Shown here: positions 22,326 through 33,138 of the stretch, in pieces
Position numbering within the stretch: position 1 is the stretch's first letter
Layout: the number at the start of each line of letters is the position of its first letter
DNA from: Zeugodacus cucurbitae
Lineage: Eukaryota; Arthropoda; Insecta; Diptera; Tephritidae
Direction of reading: 5' to 3'
DNA: 64,000 nt
Assembly: GCF_028554725.1 (NCBI RefSeq)
Contig: NC_071671.1
Location: 41,486,001 to 41,550,000 of the forward strand
The notes under the pieces: model-generated
What the model was told of the DNA's origin: nothing
What the model saw: only the letters and a program-made list of their open reading frames with translations
Database searches by the model: none
Made by a program: the position numbers and the translations under genes

Positions 22326-22805
22326 TTGAAGAACCATATTTTCTTTTCTTTGGAATACAATTTTTATGTGAAACTTGGATACCCAAAACTTTATGTACTA
22401 CTTGCGAAAGTGGTATTTTGGCCTGGTACTAAGGCGCAGCCATTTTCTGCGCCTATTTTATGGATTGAACCTGAAAATCACAAATCAGATACATGCTATT
22501 TCTGCGTAAATTACAAATTTGGTAGAAGCCAAAGGCACTACGCGATAATGACATACGAAGCAACAAATACTGTCATTTTACCAGAAGTGCGCTGTGAAGG
22601 TAATCTTTTAATAACGGAATGGAACCATTATTTTTTACACTTTCGTTATTGTTCGATTTCTGCTTCTGATCAACATCAAAATTATAACAAGTTGTTGATA
22701 ATAATATTGTGTTCACTTCTCGATGAAATGGCAATCCTACAAATCTTAAGATCCCGAGTAGGACTGAACTTTTCAGATGAAATGCTCTCTATTTTTGTTA
22801 GATAA
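22326..22805 (+). pseudogene. Remnant of an uncharacterised arthropod repeat protein with a CYFC motif
   Basis: The segment VFWPGTKAQPFSAPILWIEP, then ENHKSDTCYFCVNYKFGRSQ, resembles a block (FWP...PxxWREPxxHxxDCYFC) that recurs in many uncharacterised arthropod proteins of probable repeat origin. The two cysteines suggest a metal-binding knuckle, but I do not know a function. Downstream frames (to 23016) cannot be joined into one protein. The similarity is from memory and may be coincidental. Confidence 0.33.
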
Positions 22806-24064
22806 CACCTATGGAATCCTAACGGAATCAAAATTGCGCTTGATTGGCTGTTACAGTATCAAGATCATAAACAGTATTTTCTCTTATGGTGTCTATCGCA
22901 AAACTGTCGGAGAAGAACGAGATCTAACGTCATATAAAATGAATCGATTGCTTTTACTGCGCGAGATACGGATTATTAAAGCCATATATTGGAAAATAAT
23001 TGATTTCTTGGAGTAATGAACTTTTTATTTCACATAATCACAACAGAAAATAAACTCAAACTTAAGTTAAATAGTTGGCAACTACTTCATTTGACTACTG
23101 AGACAATGTGGGAGCTTAAAAGACTCTTATATAGTTTCTATACAATTGTATTAAAGTTCATTTGTGCATATGTACATATGTACTTCCACATAAGTTTTCA
23201 TTTGATTTACATTTTTTGGTTTTATAGATGATTTGCAAGTAAATTTTATTTGAGTAATGTTTATAAACAATTTTATAAACAAAGCATTTGTTTTTGAATG
23301 AACTTCTCACATAGTACATGTGCATGTGCAATATGTACAAATACAATATGTACATATGTACATACATATATATATATATATATAAATAATTATAAAAACA
23401 TTGTAAATGTTCTGGCGACAGAAATTTATGATTTTTATTGACATTTCCACTCGACCGGATATCCGGAAATTTATGCATGATTTCGAAATTCGCACTGAAT
23501 TTTATTACATAAATTTGAGTTGTATCAGCGTCACATTTCAATCAAACTTAACATATTTACTAATTTATTTATCAAAGAAACGTAGATTGGACAATAACCA
23601 TTTAAAAGCGCTACAAGTAGGGAACCTCTAACGATTTTCCTCGGGCCTTGATAAATCGCTAGTAGTTGAACAGTTCTTGTCAAAATCACGAGGGGAGTAG
23701 TCATCTCTAAATTAACCGCATGAAAATAGAGGATTAAACTAGGTCTAAGCTTAATTTTTATAACTTCGTTGAGTTACTCAATTTTTATTGGTTGACGTAA
23801 TAAGTATTTAATTAGGCTATGAAACAAGTTTTTAATAACATTTAAACGTATTCTCAATAGTTTATCATGCTCAAACATCACTTTGTTTACTCTCTTAAAT
23901 AAATGAAAACGCGAAATACTGCTAGATGGTAATAGATCTATATATTAGACTTAATATATGTATACCTAAAAGCTATATATGCTGGAATAATATTTTAGAC
24001 CCTCTCTCGTCCGATACCATACCGTTATTCATTATACATTATAATTTATAATTACGAGTGTAAC
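22806..24064. other. AT-rich stretch with (TA)n and TACATA microsatellites
   Basis: ACATATGTACATACATATAT and a (TA)n run lie at 23340-23385. Open frames on both strands around 23158-23631 are low complexity and not recognisable. Confidence 0.45.
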
Positions 24065-24066
24065 TA

Positions 24067-24537
24067 CAGTGGAACTTGCATAACTCGAACTTCTATAAGT
24101 CGAAGCTCTCCGTAACTTGAACTCCTAAATTGGCAATAGAAGACAAATTTCATACAAATTTCCTTCCACAAATCGAACTTTTCGACCAGGGCATAATACA
24201 AAAAAATTAAATTTTATTATCGACGCACAATTTTAAAAGAGTCCCTAAAAAATATAATATTACACTTATGGATTGCATAAATCATGTAACAAAGGCATGG
24301 GATACAGACGTTAAGAGCCAAACAATAACAAACTTCAACCAACAAAATTACATAACGCATGTTTTAACGTATGAACATAAAACTATGCGAAGTAAATAAA
24401 TAAAACTGTGTATAAATCTATATTTTACAGCTTTTTGAAAAATTGTATGTTTTAATGAAAACTTCTATAACTTGAAATCTCTCTTACTCGAAGTTTTTTT
24501 GTGGATTATGGTGATTCGAGTTAGAGAAGTTCCACTG
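24067..24537. repeat. 471-bp MITE with CAGTGGAACTT ends, best-preserved copy
   Basis: The ends are CAGTGGAACTTGCATAACTC (24067) and GAGTTAGAGAAGTTCCACTG (24518-24537), flanked by TA on both sides. Internal GAACTTCTATAAGTCGAAG-type motifs repeat the terminal sequence. The structure fits a pogo/Tc1-type non-autonomous element. Three other copies lie in the window. Confidence 0.85.
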
Positions 24538-24539
24538 TA

Positions 24540-25026
24540 TATGATATTTGGTTCGATCCGAACTTAATATGCATTTAAATGAGAGATAAGCTTTATGCAA
24601 TCGCTTTTATTATTGTTATTTCAGTTGGATATCGAATTTTATTGCTATTAATACCATTATAATTTGATACTAATACATGCATATTGACTTAAGCAGTACA
24701 TGATTTAGTATAAATACAGATTTTTAATTTTCCAACACAGAAAAACTATTTGTTTTTCTTAATATTCTAAAGGAAATAGAAATGTTTTTAAAACAAAAAC
24801 CACATTCCATGGTAAATTAATTTAATTTCACATTTATATGTGTTTTCATGCGCAAACTTTGATTTCATATAATATTGAACTAACAATCTTGATTTGTAGT
24901 TTTTGCTCTTAGCTACATTATTTGCGACAATAAATGGTGAATTTTATTTAGAAATTATTTAATTTATTTGTAATAATAGATTTTTATAAAGTTTACACTT
25001 GACAGCTTTGGATAACAATTAATTGA
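24540..25026. other. AT-rich stretch without recognised features
   Basis: No motif or coding signal was recognised. Confidence 0.45.
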
Positions 25027-25027
25027 A

Positions 25028-26454
25028 CAAGTAAGGAAGGGCTAAGTTCGGGTGCAACCGAACATTTTATACTCTCGCAATTTACTGAAGAAATTTTATT
25101 AAGATAACACACCTATTTACCCACATATAAATTCGGTATAAAGTTTAATAGAATATCGTCCTATATAGTGTATGAGGGCTGAGGTAATTCCTGAACCGAT
25201 TTCATTCATTTTCACCAGCTAGGTACACTATATCCAAAACTATACACTCACTTAATTTCGCAAAGATATAGTATCTCACATATTAACCAAAACATATATG
25301 TAGATTAAAGCCACCGTATTTTTGAAAAACCTATAATTAGGTATATGGGAGATTTTAATAATTTTTGGAACAGAGACACACTATTAGAACAAAACAATTT
25401 CCTATGAAAAACATTAAATTATCTAAGAGATTTACCCATATTTTCGGTAAAAATTTACCCTTGGGCGCTGAGTTCAACATGTCTGATCTCTGGGGTCTTG
25501 AACAGTTATAGTCCGTTTTCGACAATTTTTTCTCAAGTGAAGCCAGAGATGATAGGCACTATTTGTGTAAAGTTTTATTCCGCTATCTTCATTGGTTCCT
25601 TATGTATACATTATAAAGTGAAGGGATCAGATGGAATTCAAAATTGAGTTATATGGGAAGTTGCCGGGGTTATGAACCGAAATCGATTTCACATATGTCA
25701 TCAGGGTGTCAAGAAGGTATTATGTACCGAGTTTAATTAAAATCTGTCGAGTAGTTCCTGAGATATGGTTTTTGACCCATAAGTGGGCGATGCCACGCCC
25801 ATTTTTCATTTTGTAAAAAAATATAAGTGCAGCTTCCTTCTACTATTTCTTCTGTAAAATTTAGTGTTTCTGAGGTTTCTCGTTAGTGAGTTAACCTACT
25901 TTTAGTCATTTTCAACCTAATCTTTGTATGGGAGGTGGGCGTGGTTATTATTCGATTTCTTTCATTTTTGGACTGTATAAGGAAACGGTTAAAAGAAACG
26001 ACTGCAGAAAGTTTGGTTTATATAGCTTTTTTGGTTTGCGAGTTATATACAAAAAACCTATTTGAGGGCGGGGTCACGCCCACTTTTCCAAAAAAATTAC
26101 ATCCAAATGTGCCCCTCCCTAATACGATCCTATGTTTCAAATTTTATTTTCATAACTTTATTTATGGCTTAGTTATGAGACTTTATAGGTTTTTGGTTTT
26201 CCCCATTTTGTGGGCGTGGCAATGGTCCGATTTTGCCCATTTTCGAAAGATATCTCAATTTTTACTCAAGTTATCCGTTGCACGGACGGAGGGAAGGACA
26301 GACAAACATCCGGATTTCAACTCGTCTCGTCATCCTGATCATTTTGATATATATAAACCTATATCTAACTCGTTTAGTTTTATGACTTACATACAACTGT
26401 TATGTGAACAAAACTATAATACTCTCTTAGCAACTTTAGTTGCGAGAGTATAAA
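25028..26454 (-). mobile_element. Helentron/DINE-1-like copy, longest in the window (about 1.43 kb)
   Basis: The 3' unit at the left has CAAGTAAGGAAGGGCTAAGT, the perfect hairpin GTTCGGGTGCAACCGAAC and TATACTCTCGCAATTTACTG. The 5' terminus at the right is CTCTTAGCAACTTTAGTTGC then GAGAGTATAAAA. All internal blocks of the family are present. A 172-codon frame (25935-26453) runs through it on the opposite strand; similar frames occur in other copies. Confidence 0.88.
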
Positions 26455-26496
26455 AAACACATTGCACACAAACTCAAGATATACTTATATATACAG

Positions 26497-27534
26497 TCTG
26501 TCAAGATAGTGTTTTGACAAGAGAAATTTATTGTTTTCGCAGTTTCTTTGCAAGTAAATGCCATATTCTGATACGAATTTTTTTAAGTTTGTTATATGTA
26601 TATAGTTATATTGAATATTTAAAACGATATGCAAAAAGAAATAGATAAAATTCAACAAAAATAGTACAGTTTAAACACCAAAATTCAAAAACATTAAATA
26701 TTTAATGTGCCAAAAAAGCGTTTTGACATTGCACTTAAACAAAAGAAAAAGTGGTACAAGAAACAAAAACTTCAAATTAATATTTTTTGTGGCTTCCCTT
26801 TGCAGCATACACAGCCTGTAGTCGAGTTTTCAAAGTAAAATAGATTTTATACGTCGTAGTTGCTGGGTATTTTGGGCCCCTCTTTCGATATTTTGGTTTC
26901 AGCTCTGCTCAATGTTTCGGACTCCGTTTAGATACCTTTTTGTTTAAATAAACTCTCAAATTTTCGATCGGGTTCATGTTTGGACTCTGGGCTAGAGTTC
27001 CCATAACTTTCCCACCATTATAGAGCATCCACAACTTCATATAATGAGCCTTATGTTTTGGGTAATTATCGTAGTAAAATTTAAATTTCGACTTGTTGTC
27101 TTCAATAAAACCAAACTTTTGAGCACTGCTTAACAAATAGGGTTTTAAAATGCTTAAGCATTGAGCTGCATCCATGGTATCGTCGATGAAATTCAAATAG
27201 CGAACCCCTTTACGTGAAATACAACCCCATACCATGACAGACAGTTTACCACACTTAACAGTTGGAGTAACGTTTCGATTTTCCAACGCTTTAAAAGGCT
27301 TCCTCCACACTTTATTTGGTCCTTCATAATAGTAGAACTTCACTTTAATATCTTCAGAAAATATGACATCATTCCGAAAGGTAATTGGCTTTTTACTTGC
27401 AACTCGTGATGTAAACCCATTCCGTTTAAGAAGTTGTTATGTATTTTTCTTAAAAATATACGCTCCGCCCGATCAGATATTTTATGCGGCCGGCCACTCG
27501 AAGGGTTTGCTTCCAGCAAGCCTTCCTTGTTTGC
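26497..27534 (-). mobile_element. Decayed Tc1-like (Bari/S-type) transposon
   Basis: The left end reads TACAGTCTGTCAAGATAGTG then TTTTGACAAGAG. A second internal motif GCGTTTTGACATTGC lies about 210 bp in, suggesting long inverted repeats with inner and outer binding sites. The same terminus appears in reverse at 32349. The N-terminal boundary on the right is unclear; a CAGTATGTCAAG motif at 27551 is in direct, not inverted, orientation. Confidence 0.65.
26909..27534 (-). pseudogene. Tc1-like transposase, frameshifted
   Basis: The N-terminal piece contains SSGRPHKISDRAERIFLRKI, the paired-like to DDE linker (GRPRK) of Tc1 transposases. The C-terminal piece (27343-26909) has VWRKPFKALENRNVTPTVK, VMVWGCISRKG, FYYDNYPKHKAHYMKLWM with the second catalytic Asp, and SPNMNPIENLRVYLNKKV, where the third catalytic position (DLNPIEN) reads NMNPIEN. 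The loss of the usual Asp before LNPIEN and the frame break show it is inactive. Confidence 0.8.
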
Positions 27535-27669
27535 ACAGTTTAAAATATACAGTATGTCAAGAATGAGTTTACACATTGCAAAAAATCTCACTTTTTGACT
27601 TTCTGCAGCAAAAAATATTGTTTTTTTAGTTAATTTTAATTTATCTTTAATCAATGACTTTTACATATA

Positions 27670-27765
27670 CAGTGATCCCCGCTTAAGTGAACGGGATTCA
27701 TTTAAGTGCCTTTCCCGCTTAAGTGTCTTGCATGTTAAGAAGGCGCACCTAAGCCGGGATTACTG
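27670..27765. repeat. 96-bp TA-flanked mini-MITE
   Basis: CAGTGATCCCCGCTTAAGTG at the left and CACCTAAGCCGGGATTACTG at the right are imperfect inverted repeats, with TA on each side (27668-27669, 27766-27767). The element is little more than two inverted arms with internal CGCTTAAGTG repeats. It is among the smallest complete MITEs here. Confidence 0.75.
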
Positions 27766-27767
27766 TA

Positions 27768-28164
27768 GTATTTAGAAGGAGTTAAGCAAACAAAAAGTGC
27801 AGCACAATGCAAAAACAAATCAAGAACAATGAAAAACATGTTTCTTCAATTTTATTAGTATCAAAAAACTCTTTTGACAATTCGTTTTTTTATTTCTCAG
27901 ACCCCGATTAACTACGCTTTTAATCAGTTCCAAATTTGTAGGTGACGCAAGACAGCAAAGCGAGTTATAAACTCCCATAAACAGCGGATTGGCAATAATA
28001 TTTCCATTTTGGTAAAATAAAATTGGATAGAAAGCAAATTTTGCAGTTGTTAGCCGTACAATTAGTACAAAATCACTGATTACTAAAGAAATATATGTAC
28101 ATAAATACGTTATTATTAGAACTTCCATTTTAGAAAAAATTTGCTATTTCATTGCATGCATATG
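27768..28164. other. Short spacer, no recognised features
   Basis: A 102-codon minus-strand frame (27820-28128) is hydrophobic and not recognisable. Confidence 0.4.
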
Positions 28165-28165
28165 T

Positions 28166-29275
28166 TTTTATACTCTCGCAACAAATGTTGCTAAAGAGAG
28201 TATTATAGTTTTGTTCACATAACGGTTGTTTGTAACACCCAAAACTAAACGAGTTAGATATAGAGTCATATATACCAAAGTGATCAGGGTGACGAGTGGA
28301 GTTCAAATCCGAATGTCCGTCCGTCCGTCCGTCTGTGCAAGCTGTAACTTGACTAAAAATTAAGATATCTTGATGAAACTTGGCACACTTATTTCCTGGT
28401 ACCATAGGAAGGAAAATTAGCAAAATCGGACCACTGCCACGCCCACAAAATGGCGAAAACCGAAAACACATATCTGGATGTAATTTTTTTGGGGAAGTGG
28501 GCGTGGCCACGCCCCCTACTAAGTTTTTTGTACATATCTCGCAAACCAATAGTGCTATATAAACCAAACTTTCTAGAGTCGTTTTTTTTAGCCACTTCCT
28601 AATACAGTCCAAAACTGAAAGAAATCGGATCATAACCACGCCCACCTCCCATACAAAAGTTAGGTTGAAAATTATTAAAAGTGGGTTAACTCTCTAACGA
28701 AAAACGTCAGAAACAGTAAATTTCGCATAAGCAATGGCAGGTGAAAGCTGCACTCAGTTTTTTTTACAAAATGGAAAATGGGCCCATTTATGGGTCAAAA
28801 ACCATATCTCAGGAACTACTCGACCGATTTCAATGAAACTTGGTTTGTAATAGTTTCCTTACATCCCAATGATATGTTGTGAAAATAGGCCAAATCGCTT
28901 CACAACCACGCCTACTTCCTATATACCAGATCTTTGAAGACTTTCTGAATCGTTTACTTTACAATATATAAAGTAAATACTAATGAAGATATCGGTGCAG
29001 AACTTTGCACAAATACTATGTTAATAGTGTGGCAGCCACATTCTAAAAATCTCCGAAATCGGACCATAGGTTTTTAAGGCCCCATATATCGAACACGAGG
29101 ACCTCGGTGCTTCTAACCTAATATTATGGTTTCCAACTTTCAATGGACTTTATACAATATATATGACGAATATGTAGGCCAAATTGTGTATTATATAAAA
29201 TAAATAAAGTTAAATAAATAAATTGCGAGAGTATAAAATGTTCAGTTACACCTGAACTTAGCCCTTCCTTACTTG
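28166..29275 (+). mobile_element. Helentron/DINE-1-like copy with both ends
   Basis: The 5' end TTATACTCTCGCAACAAATG pairs with TTGCTAAAGAGAGTATTATA. A GTCCGTCCGTCCGTCC tract lies at 28314-28332. The 3' unit is TTGCGAGAGTATAAAATG, hairpin GTTCAGTTACACCTGAAC and CCCTTCCTTACTTG|TTTT. The hairpin differs from the consensus on both sides of the stem but still pairs fully. Confidence 0.87.
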
Positions 29276-29975
29276 TTTTTTGTTTACATTTAATTGAAAA
29301 ACAGCTGTCAGTATTGCATATTTTCATTCACAATAGGTTAAAAGCGGCCATGTTTAACAATGTTGCCAACGAAAATGCCGAACTCCCACTAACTCTCTAA
29401 TATTTTGAGAATTCTGAGATAACTCTAGAATTAACCCCGATTAAAGCAGTTAATCCGAATTAACGCCGCCGTCTGTCAGGGGTATTACACTATGGATAGT
29501 ACTTTACCATTACCTATTCTTCGTAAAGATATTAAAAATGAATTTGTGAATTAGTTGGCGATTAATTTGTGCTTTTGTCATATCTAAAATACCCAGTATT
29601 GTCTTTTTAAAATGCCGGGCAAAGGGTTATAGTTTGAAGATATAAGGTAAAAACGTTGGGGAAGTATCAGAAATGTTTCCTGTAACCCCTGTATAATGGG
29701 AAGAATAGAACGGAAAATAAGGAAATATTAGAGAAACGGACGTTTACAGAACTTTATGACTGGAAACCTTGGCCAAATTCCAAAAATTTTGGTTATTGTC
29801 CTTAGGAAAGAGTTCCAGCAATAGTGCAACATTCAGGTTTCTTATGCAACTGCGTGCCAGATCATGCTACGACATAAATATGCACGAAGATAGATAGAAA
29901 AGAAGTTGTAAAATTCATACGGAAAAATCCTGATTCCAGTGAAATACAATTTGCACTCGCTTTGTTTGACTTGTG
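29276..29975. other. Stretch without recognised features
   Basis: No transposon termini or coding similarity were recognised, although the base composition is less AT-rich than the surroundings. Confidence 0.4.
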
Positions 29976-30301
29976 TTAAAACCAAGAATGATAGAATAGC
30001 TTTTTTGGTTATAATTTCCTGTGACGTGACGTAATAAAAAACCCCATTGCACGGTAGTACAAATCAATAAAACAATGCCAAAAGGTGGAGTGATAGTGCT
30101 TTATTATTACATATTTAAAATTCTATGTGAAAAATTTATATACTTGAATAAGAAGTGTACAATGACGGAATTTAATAACAATAGTACAAAAAATCGTATA
30201 TACTTTGTTTTTTTTTTTAATTTTCCAACTAACAAACAATTTTAATTATAAATATGCATTATTATATTGGATAATTTTATAGATGACGATTTTAATAATT
30301 A

Positions 30302-31998
30302 CAGTAGAATCCGTTTATTATGACTCCGCCTATATTGACCAACTGGTTACTATGACGTAATTGCACTACGAAGTTTGGTTTTCATATAAAATTCTGTATA
30401 AAAAAGTCGGATATAATGACTTCGCTTACAGTGACATGTCGCTTATTATGGCCCATTTTTAATAAATTATGTCCGGTTAGAATGACTGACATGATTATTT
30501 ACACCTCCCGCAATGTTCGTTGATTCCCGACGCCGGCACGTGGCTCGTTTTTGTTTTGAGTCTCAGTGAGTAATTGACACTTGAACGTCACGCATTCTTG
30601 TTTGTTTGTTACTGTGAAAAAATGTCATCACAACGACGTAAAGCATTTACAATTGAGGAGAAGGGTGCAATAATATGCAGATTAGAAAATGGAGAATCTA
30701 ACGCATGTCTCGCAAAGGAATTTGGCGTGGGTCATTCGACAATCTCAATGATTTTTAAAAACAAGAACCACATTAAGCAAACGTTCAATTCAAATGTTTT
30801 GAAACCGAAGAGGCTTCGAAAATCACGACAAGAAAATGTTGATGAAGCATTAATTCAGTGGTTTAAAAACATGAGAAACAAAGGAATACCTGTCAGCGGC
30901 CCTATACTACAGGAAAAGGCAAATGGTTTTGCCGCGCGTTTTGGTATTCTCGACTTCAATTGTTCTGCAAGCTGGATTAGTCGTTTTAAAGTTCGACATA
31001 ACATTGTGGCGGGAAAAATTGTCGGTGAATCTTCGTCTGTTGATCAAAATTCAACAACAAACTGGTTGATATCTGTGTGGCCGAATTTACGAAGACAATT
31101 TTCTGATGATGAGATATTTAATGCTGATGAAACCGGAATTTTTTACAAATTAATGCCGGATAAAACTTTAAAATTTAAAGGTGAAAATTGTAGTGGAGGT
31201 AAGTTGTCGAAAGATAGAATAACTGTCTTGGTAGCAGCTAATAAAATAACGGTGCTAGATGCAATTCTGATGGTTAATGATGCCTGGAATAAAATGTCAC
31301 AAAGTACCATTCGTAACTGTTTCAAACATGCAGGATTCATTGAAAGCCACGACGATTTACCTATTCAAATATCAGAACATGAATTCGATGAAGAAGATGA
31401 CATTCCTTTATCTTTGTGGTCACGAAACCTAAATTCAGATTCTTTAGCAGCACCGGAAATGTGGGAAGATTATGTTGACGTCGATAGCGCTCTCCTCACA
31501 TCCGAAGGACCCAACGATGAAAATATCGTACAGAACATTAGTGCTAAGAAACAACTCGAAAGTGATGGGGAAGAGGAAGTCGAGGAAGAACAATTACCTA
31601 CCGCAGAAGAGGCATTAAAAGCTGCAGAATTATTATCACGATTTGTTCACAGCAATATTGAAAATGATAATTTGACCATAGCTATGTCTTCTATACACAA
31701 TAGTATTAGAGACTGTTTTTACAATAAAATGAAAAAACAAAAGCAGACAAAAATTACAGATTAGTTACAGTTAAATATACACTTATATGTGTTATAATGT
31801 GCTGATTACGTACAATTTTGATTTCGATTTTATATGTATGTATACATATTTAATTACTATGTTTCTGTATTAAAGTACTTAAGTGCATACATATTTACAT
31901 AAAAAAGTTTTTCATTTCACAAAACGCTTTGTATGACGTCCGCTTATTATGACGTGTTTGTCAATTCCTTTCGATGTCATAATAACCGGATTCTACTG
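30302..31998 (+). mobile_element. pogo/Tigger-type transposon, about 1.7 kb
   Basis: The termini are CAGTAGAATCCGTTTATTAT (30302) and ATAATAACCGGATTCTACTG (31979-31998), with one mismatch over 20 bases, and TA lies on both sides (30300-30301, 31999-32000). Extra TTATTATGAC and ATAATGAC motifs lie just inside each end and may be transposase binding sites. The well-preserved ends indicate a fairly recent insertion. Confidence 0.92.
30622..31764 (+). CDS. Tigger transposase with an in-frame loss of the catalytic core
   Basis: The open frame starts at 30574, but the ATG at 30622 (AAAATGTC) fits better and begins MSSQRRKAFTIEEKGAII, the CENP-B/psq-type N-terminal helix-turn-helix. A second HTH of the CENP-B/Tc5 type follows (about residues 65-140 from this start: VDEALIQWFKN...SASWISRFKVRHNI). 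The DDE region keeps the first catalytic block NADETGIFYKLMPDKT and DRITVLVAAN. It then jumps directly to ITVLDAILMVNDAWNK, which in related proteins lies about 150 residues later. The second and third catalytic Asp are therefore gone although the frame stays open. The acidic C-terminus (SDGEEEVEEEQ) is intact. The product could bind DNA but not cut it. Confidence 0.88.
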   Translation: MSSQRRKAFTIEEKGAIICRLENGESNACLAKEFGVGHSTISMIFKNKNHIKQTFNSNVLKPKRLRKSRQENVDEALIQWFKNMRNKGIPVSGPILQEKANGFAARFGILDFNCSASWISRFKVRHNIVAGKIVGESSSVDQNSTTNWLISVWPNLRRQFSDDEIFNADETGIFYKLMPDKTLKFKGENCSGGKLSKDRITVLVAANKITVLDAILMVNDAWNKMSQSTIRNCFKHAGFIESHDDLPIQISEHEFDEEDDIPLSLWSRNLNSDSLAAPEMWEDYVDVDSALLTSEGPNDENIVQNISAKKQLESDGEEEVEEEQLPTAEEALKAAELLSRFVHSNIENDNLTIAMSSIHNSIRDCFYNKMKKQKQTKITD

Positions 31999-32126
31999 TA
32001 CGTTCATTGTGATATTTTATCTGCACATTGTTCAATTCCGTTTTCGATTTGACAATTCTTATTCACTAGGGGTCCTGATTACGTGACTAATGTCGTAATA
32101 TTGTCTTCTATCATTCTTGGTTAAAA

Positions 32127-32349
32127 CACTTTCTTGTCACATTATATATTGAATGTTTTTGAATTTAGGTTTATAAAATGTACTTTTTTTTCTGAATTTT
32201 ACATATTTCTTTTTGCATATGCTTTAAAATATTACATATAACTATATATAAAAAACTTTAAATTATTTTTATCAGAATTGCATTTACTTGCAATAAAAAT
32301 TTGCGAAAACGATTTATTTCTCTTGTCCACACACTTTCTTGACATACTG
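32127..32349 (+). mobile_element. 3' end of a Tc1-like element (same family as 26497)
   Basis: In reverse complement it starts CAGTATGTCAAGAAAGTGTG and continues GACAAGAGAAATAAATCG and later AACATTCAATATATAATGTG, matching the 26497 copy base for base over most of 220 bp. The coding part is absent. The inverted-repeat element on its left probably inserted into it. Confidence 0.7.
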
Positions 32350-32355
32350 TATGTA

Positions 32356-32898
32356 CAGTATACTCTCGAAAAGTAAATTCTCAGAAAGTAAATAATCTCG
32401 GAAAAGTTAATCACCTTTAAGATTACATATGTACCTCGAAAAAGTAAATTTTTAAATTTACTTTTCAAAGAGTGTGATAAAAAATTCGAAACGAAGCAAG
32501 CAGTGTTTTTTATGATGTTGCAAAAACACTTACTCTCTTGTTTATCGCGTCTTTTTAGTAAATAAACTCTCCTACTTGATGCACTGGTTTAAAAATGAAA
32601 ACGATGCTTATCAGATTTTTTGAATTGTCGTACAAAAATGGTCAGAAAATATATCGCAAAAGAAAAAAAACAAAAGAATATTCAAGTTTTTTTCTCTTCA
32701 TAGTAAATACATAGGTATGTATGTATGTAAATGTAAATATGTTTTTCATGTAAATCCATATGTTTTATTGAAGCAAAAAAATGAATGAATTTTTTAAGTT
32801 TAAAAATGCATTTAATATTATAAAAACAGAAAACAGAAATTATTCGAAAAAGTAAATTACCCAAAATACCAATCGATTTACTTTTCGAGAGTATACTG
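32356..32898. repeat. 543-bp pogo-type MITE (CAGTATACTCTCGAAAAGTAA ends)
   Basis: CAGTATACTCTCGAAAAGTA (32356) is mirrored by TACTTTTCGAGAGTATACTG (32879-32898), with TA on both sides. AAAAGTAAAT-type motifs recur just inside both ends. A second copy lies at 48439-48878 and shares the interior, including the ATTCGAAACGAAGCAAGCAG block. Confidence 0.88.
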
Positions 32899-33138
32899 TA
32901 TGTATATATTTGTATTGAAAATTAACGAATTTTATAAATTATATATTATTTAATATGAATGATATATTAAATTTTGGCTTAGCTTTTCGGTATTCACTAA
33001 TATAGTTGTTATAGTTACTCAAATAAAAGGTTTTTCAATATGGACGCTACAAAAGTAGACCGATAGGGACAGCAAACGATGTCATATTTTTTCGCACTCT
33101 TTTGACATTTCTCTTCAGTAAAGTTTGCAATTTCATTA

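Larger units (their letters stand above)
29982..32120. mobile_element. Inverted-repeat DNA transposon of unknown family, interrupted by a Tigger
   Basis: CCAAGAATGATAGAA (29982-29996) is mirrored exactly by TTCTATCATTCTTGG (32106-32120), and TTAAAA flanks both ends (29976-29981, 32121-32126). The subterminal sequences are also related (GTGACGTAAT...AACCCC against GTCACGTAAT...GACCCC in reverse). Without the Tigger insertion it would be about 440 bp. The superfamily is unknown. Confidence 0.65.

Noticed and set aside
27551..27660. Right terminus of the Tc1-like element
   Set aside because: CAGTATGTCAAG occurs here in direct rather than inverted orientation to the left end, so it cannot be its partner.
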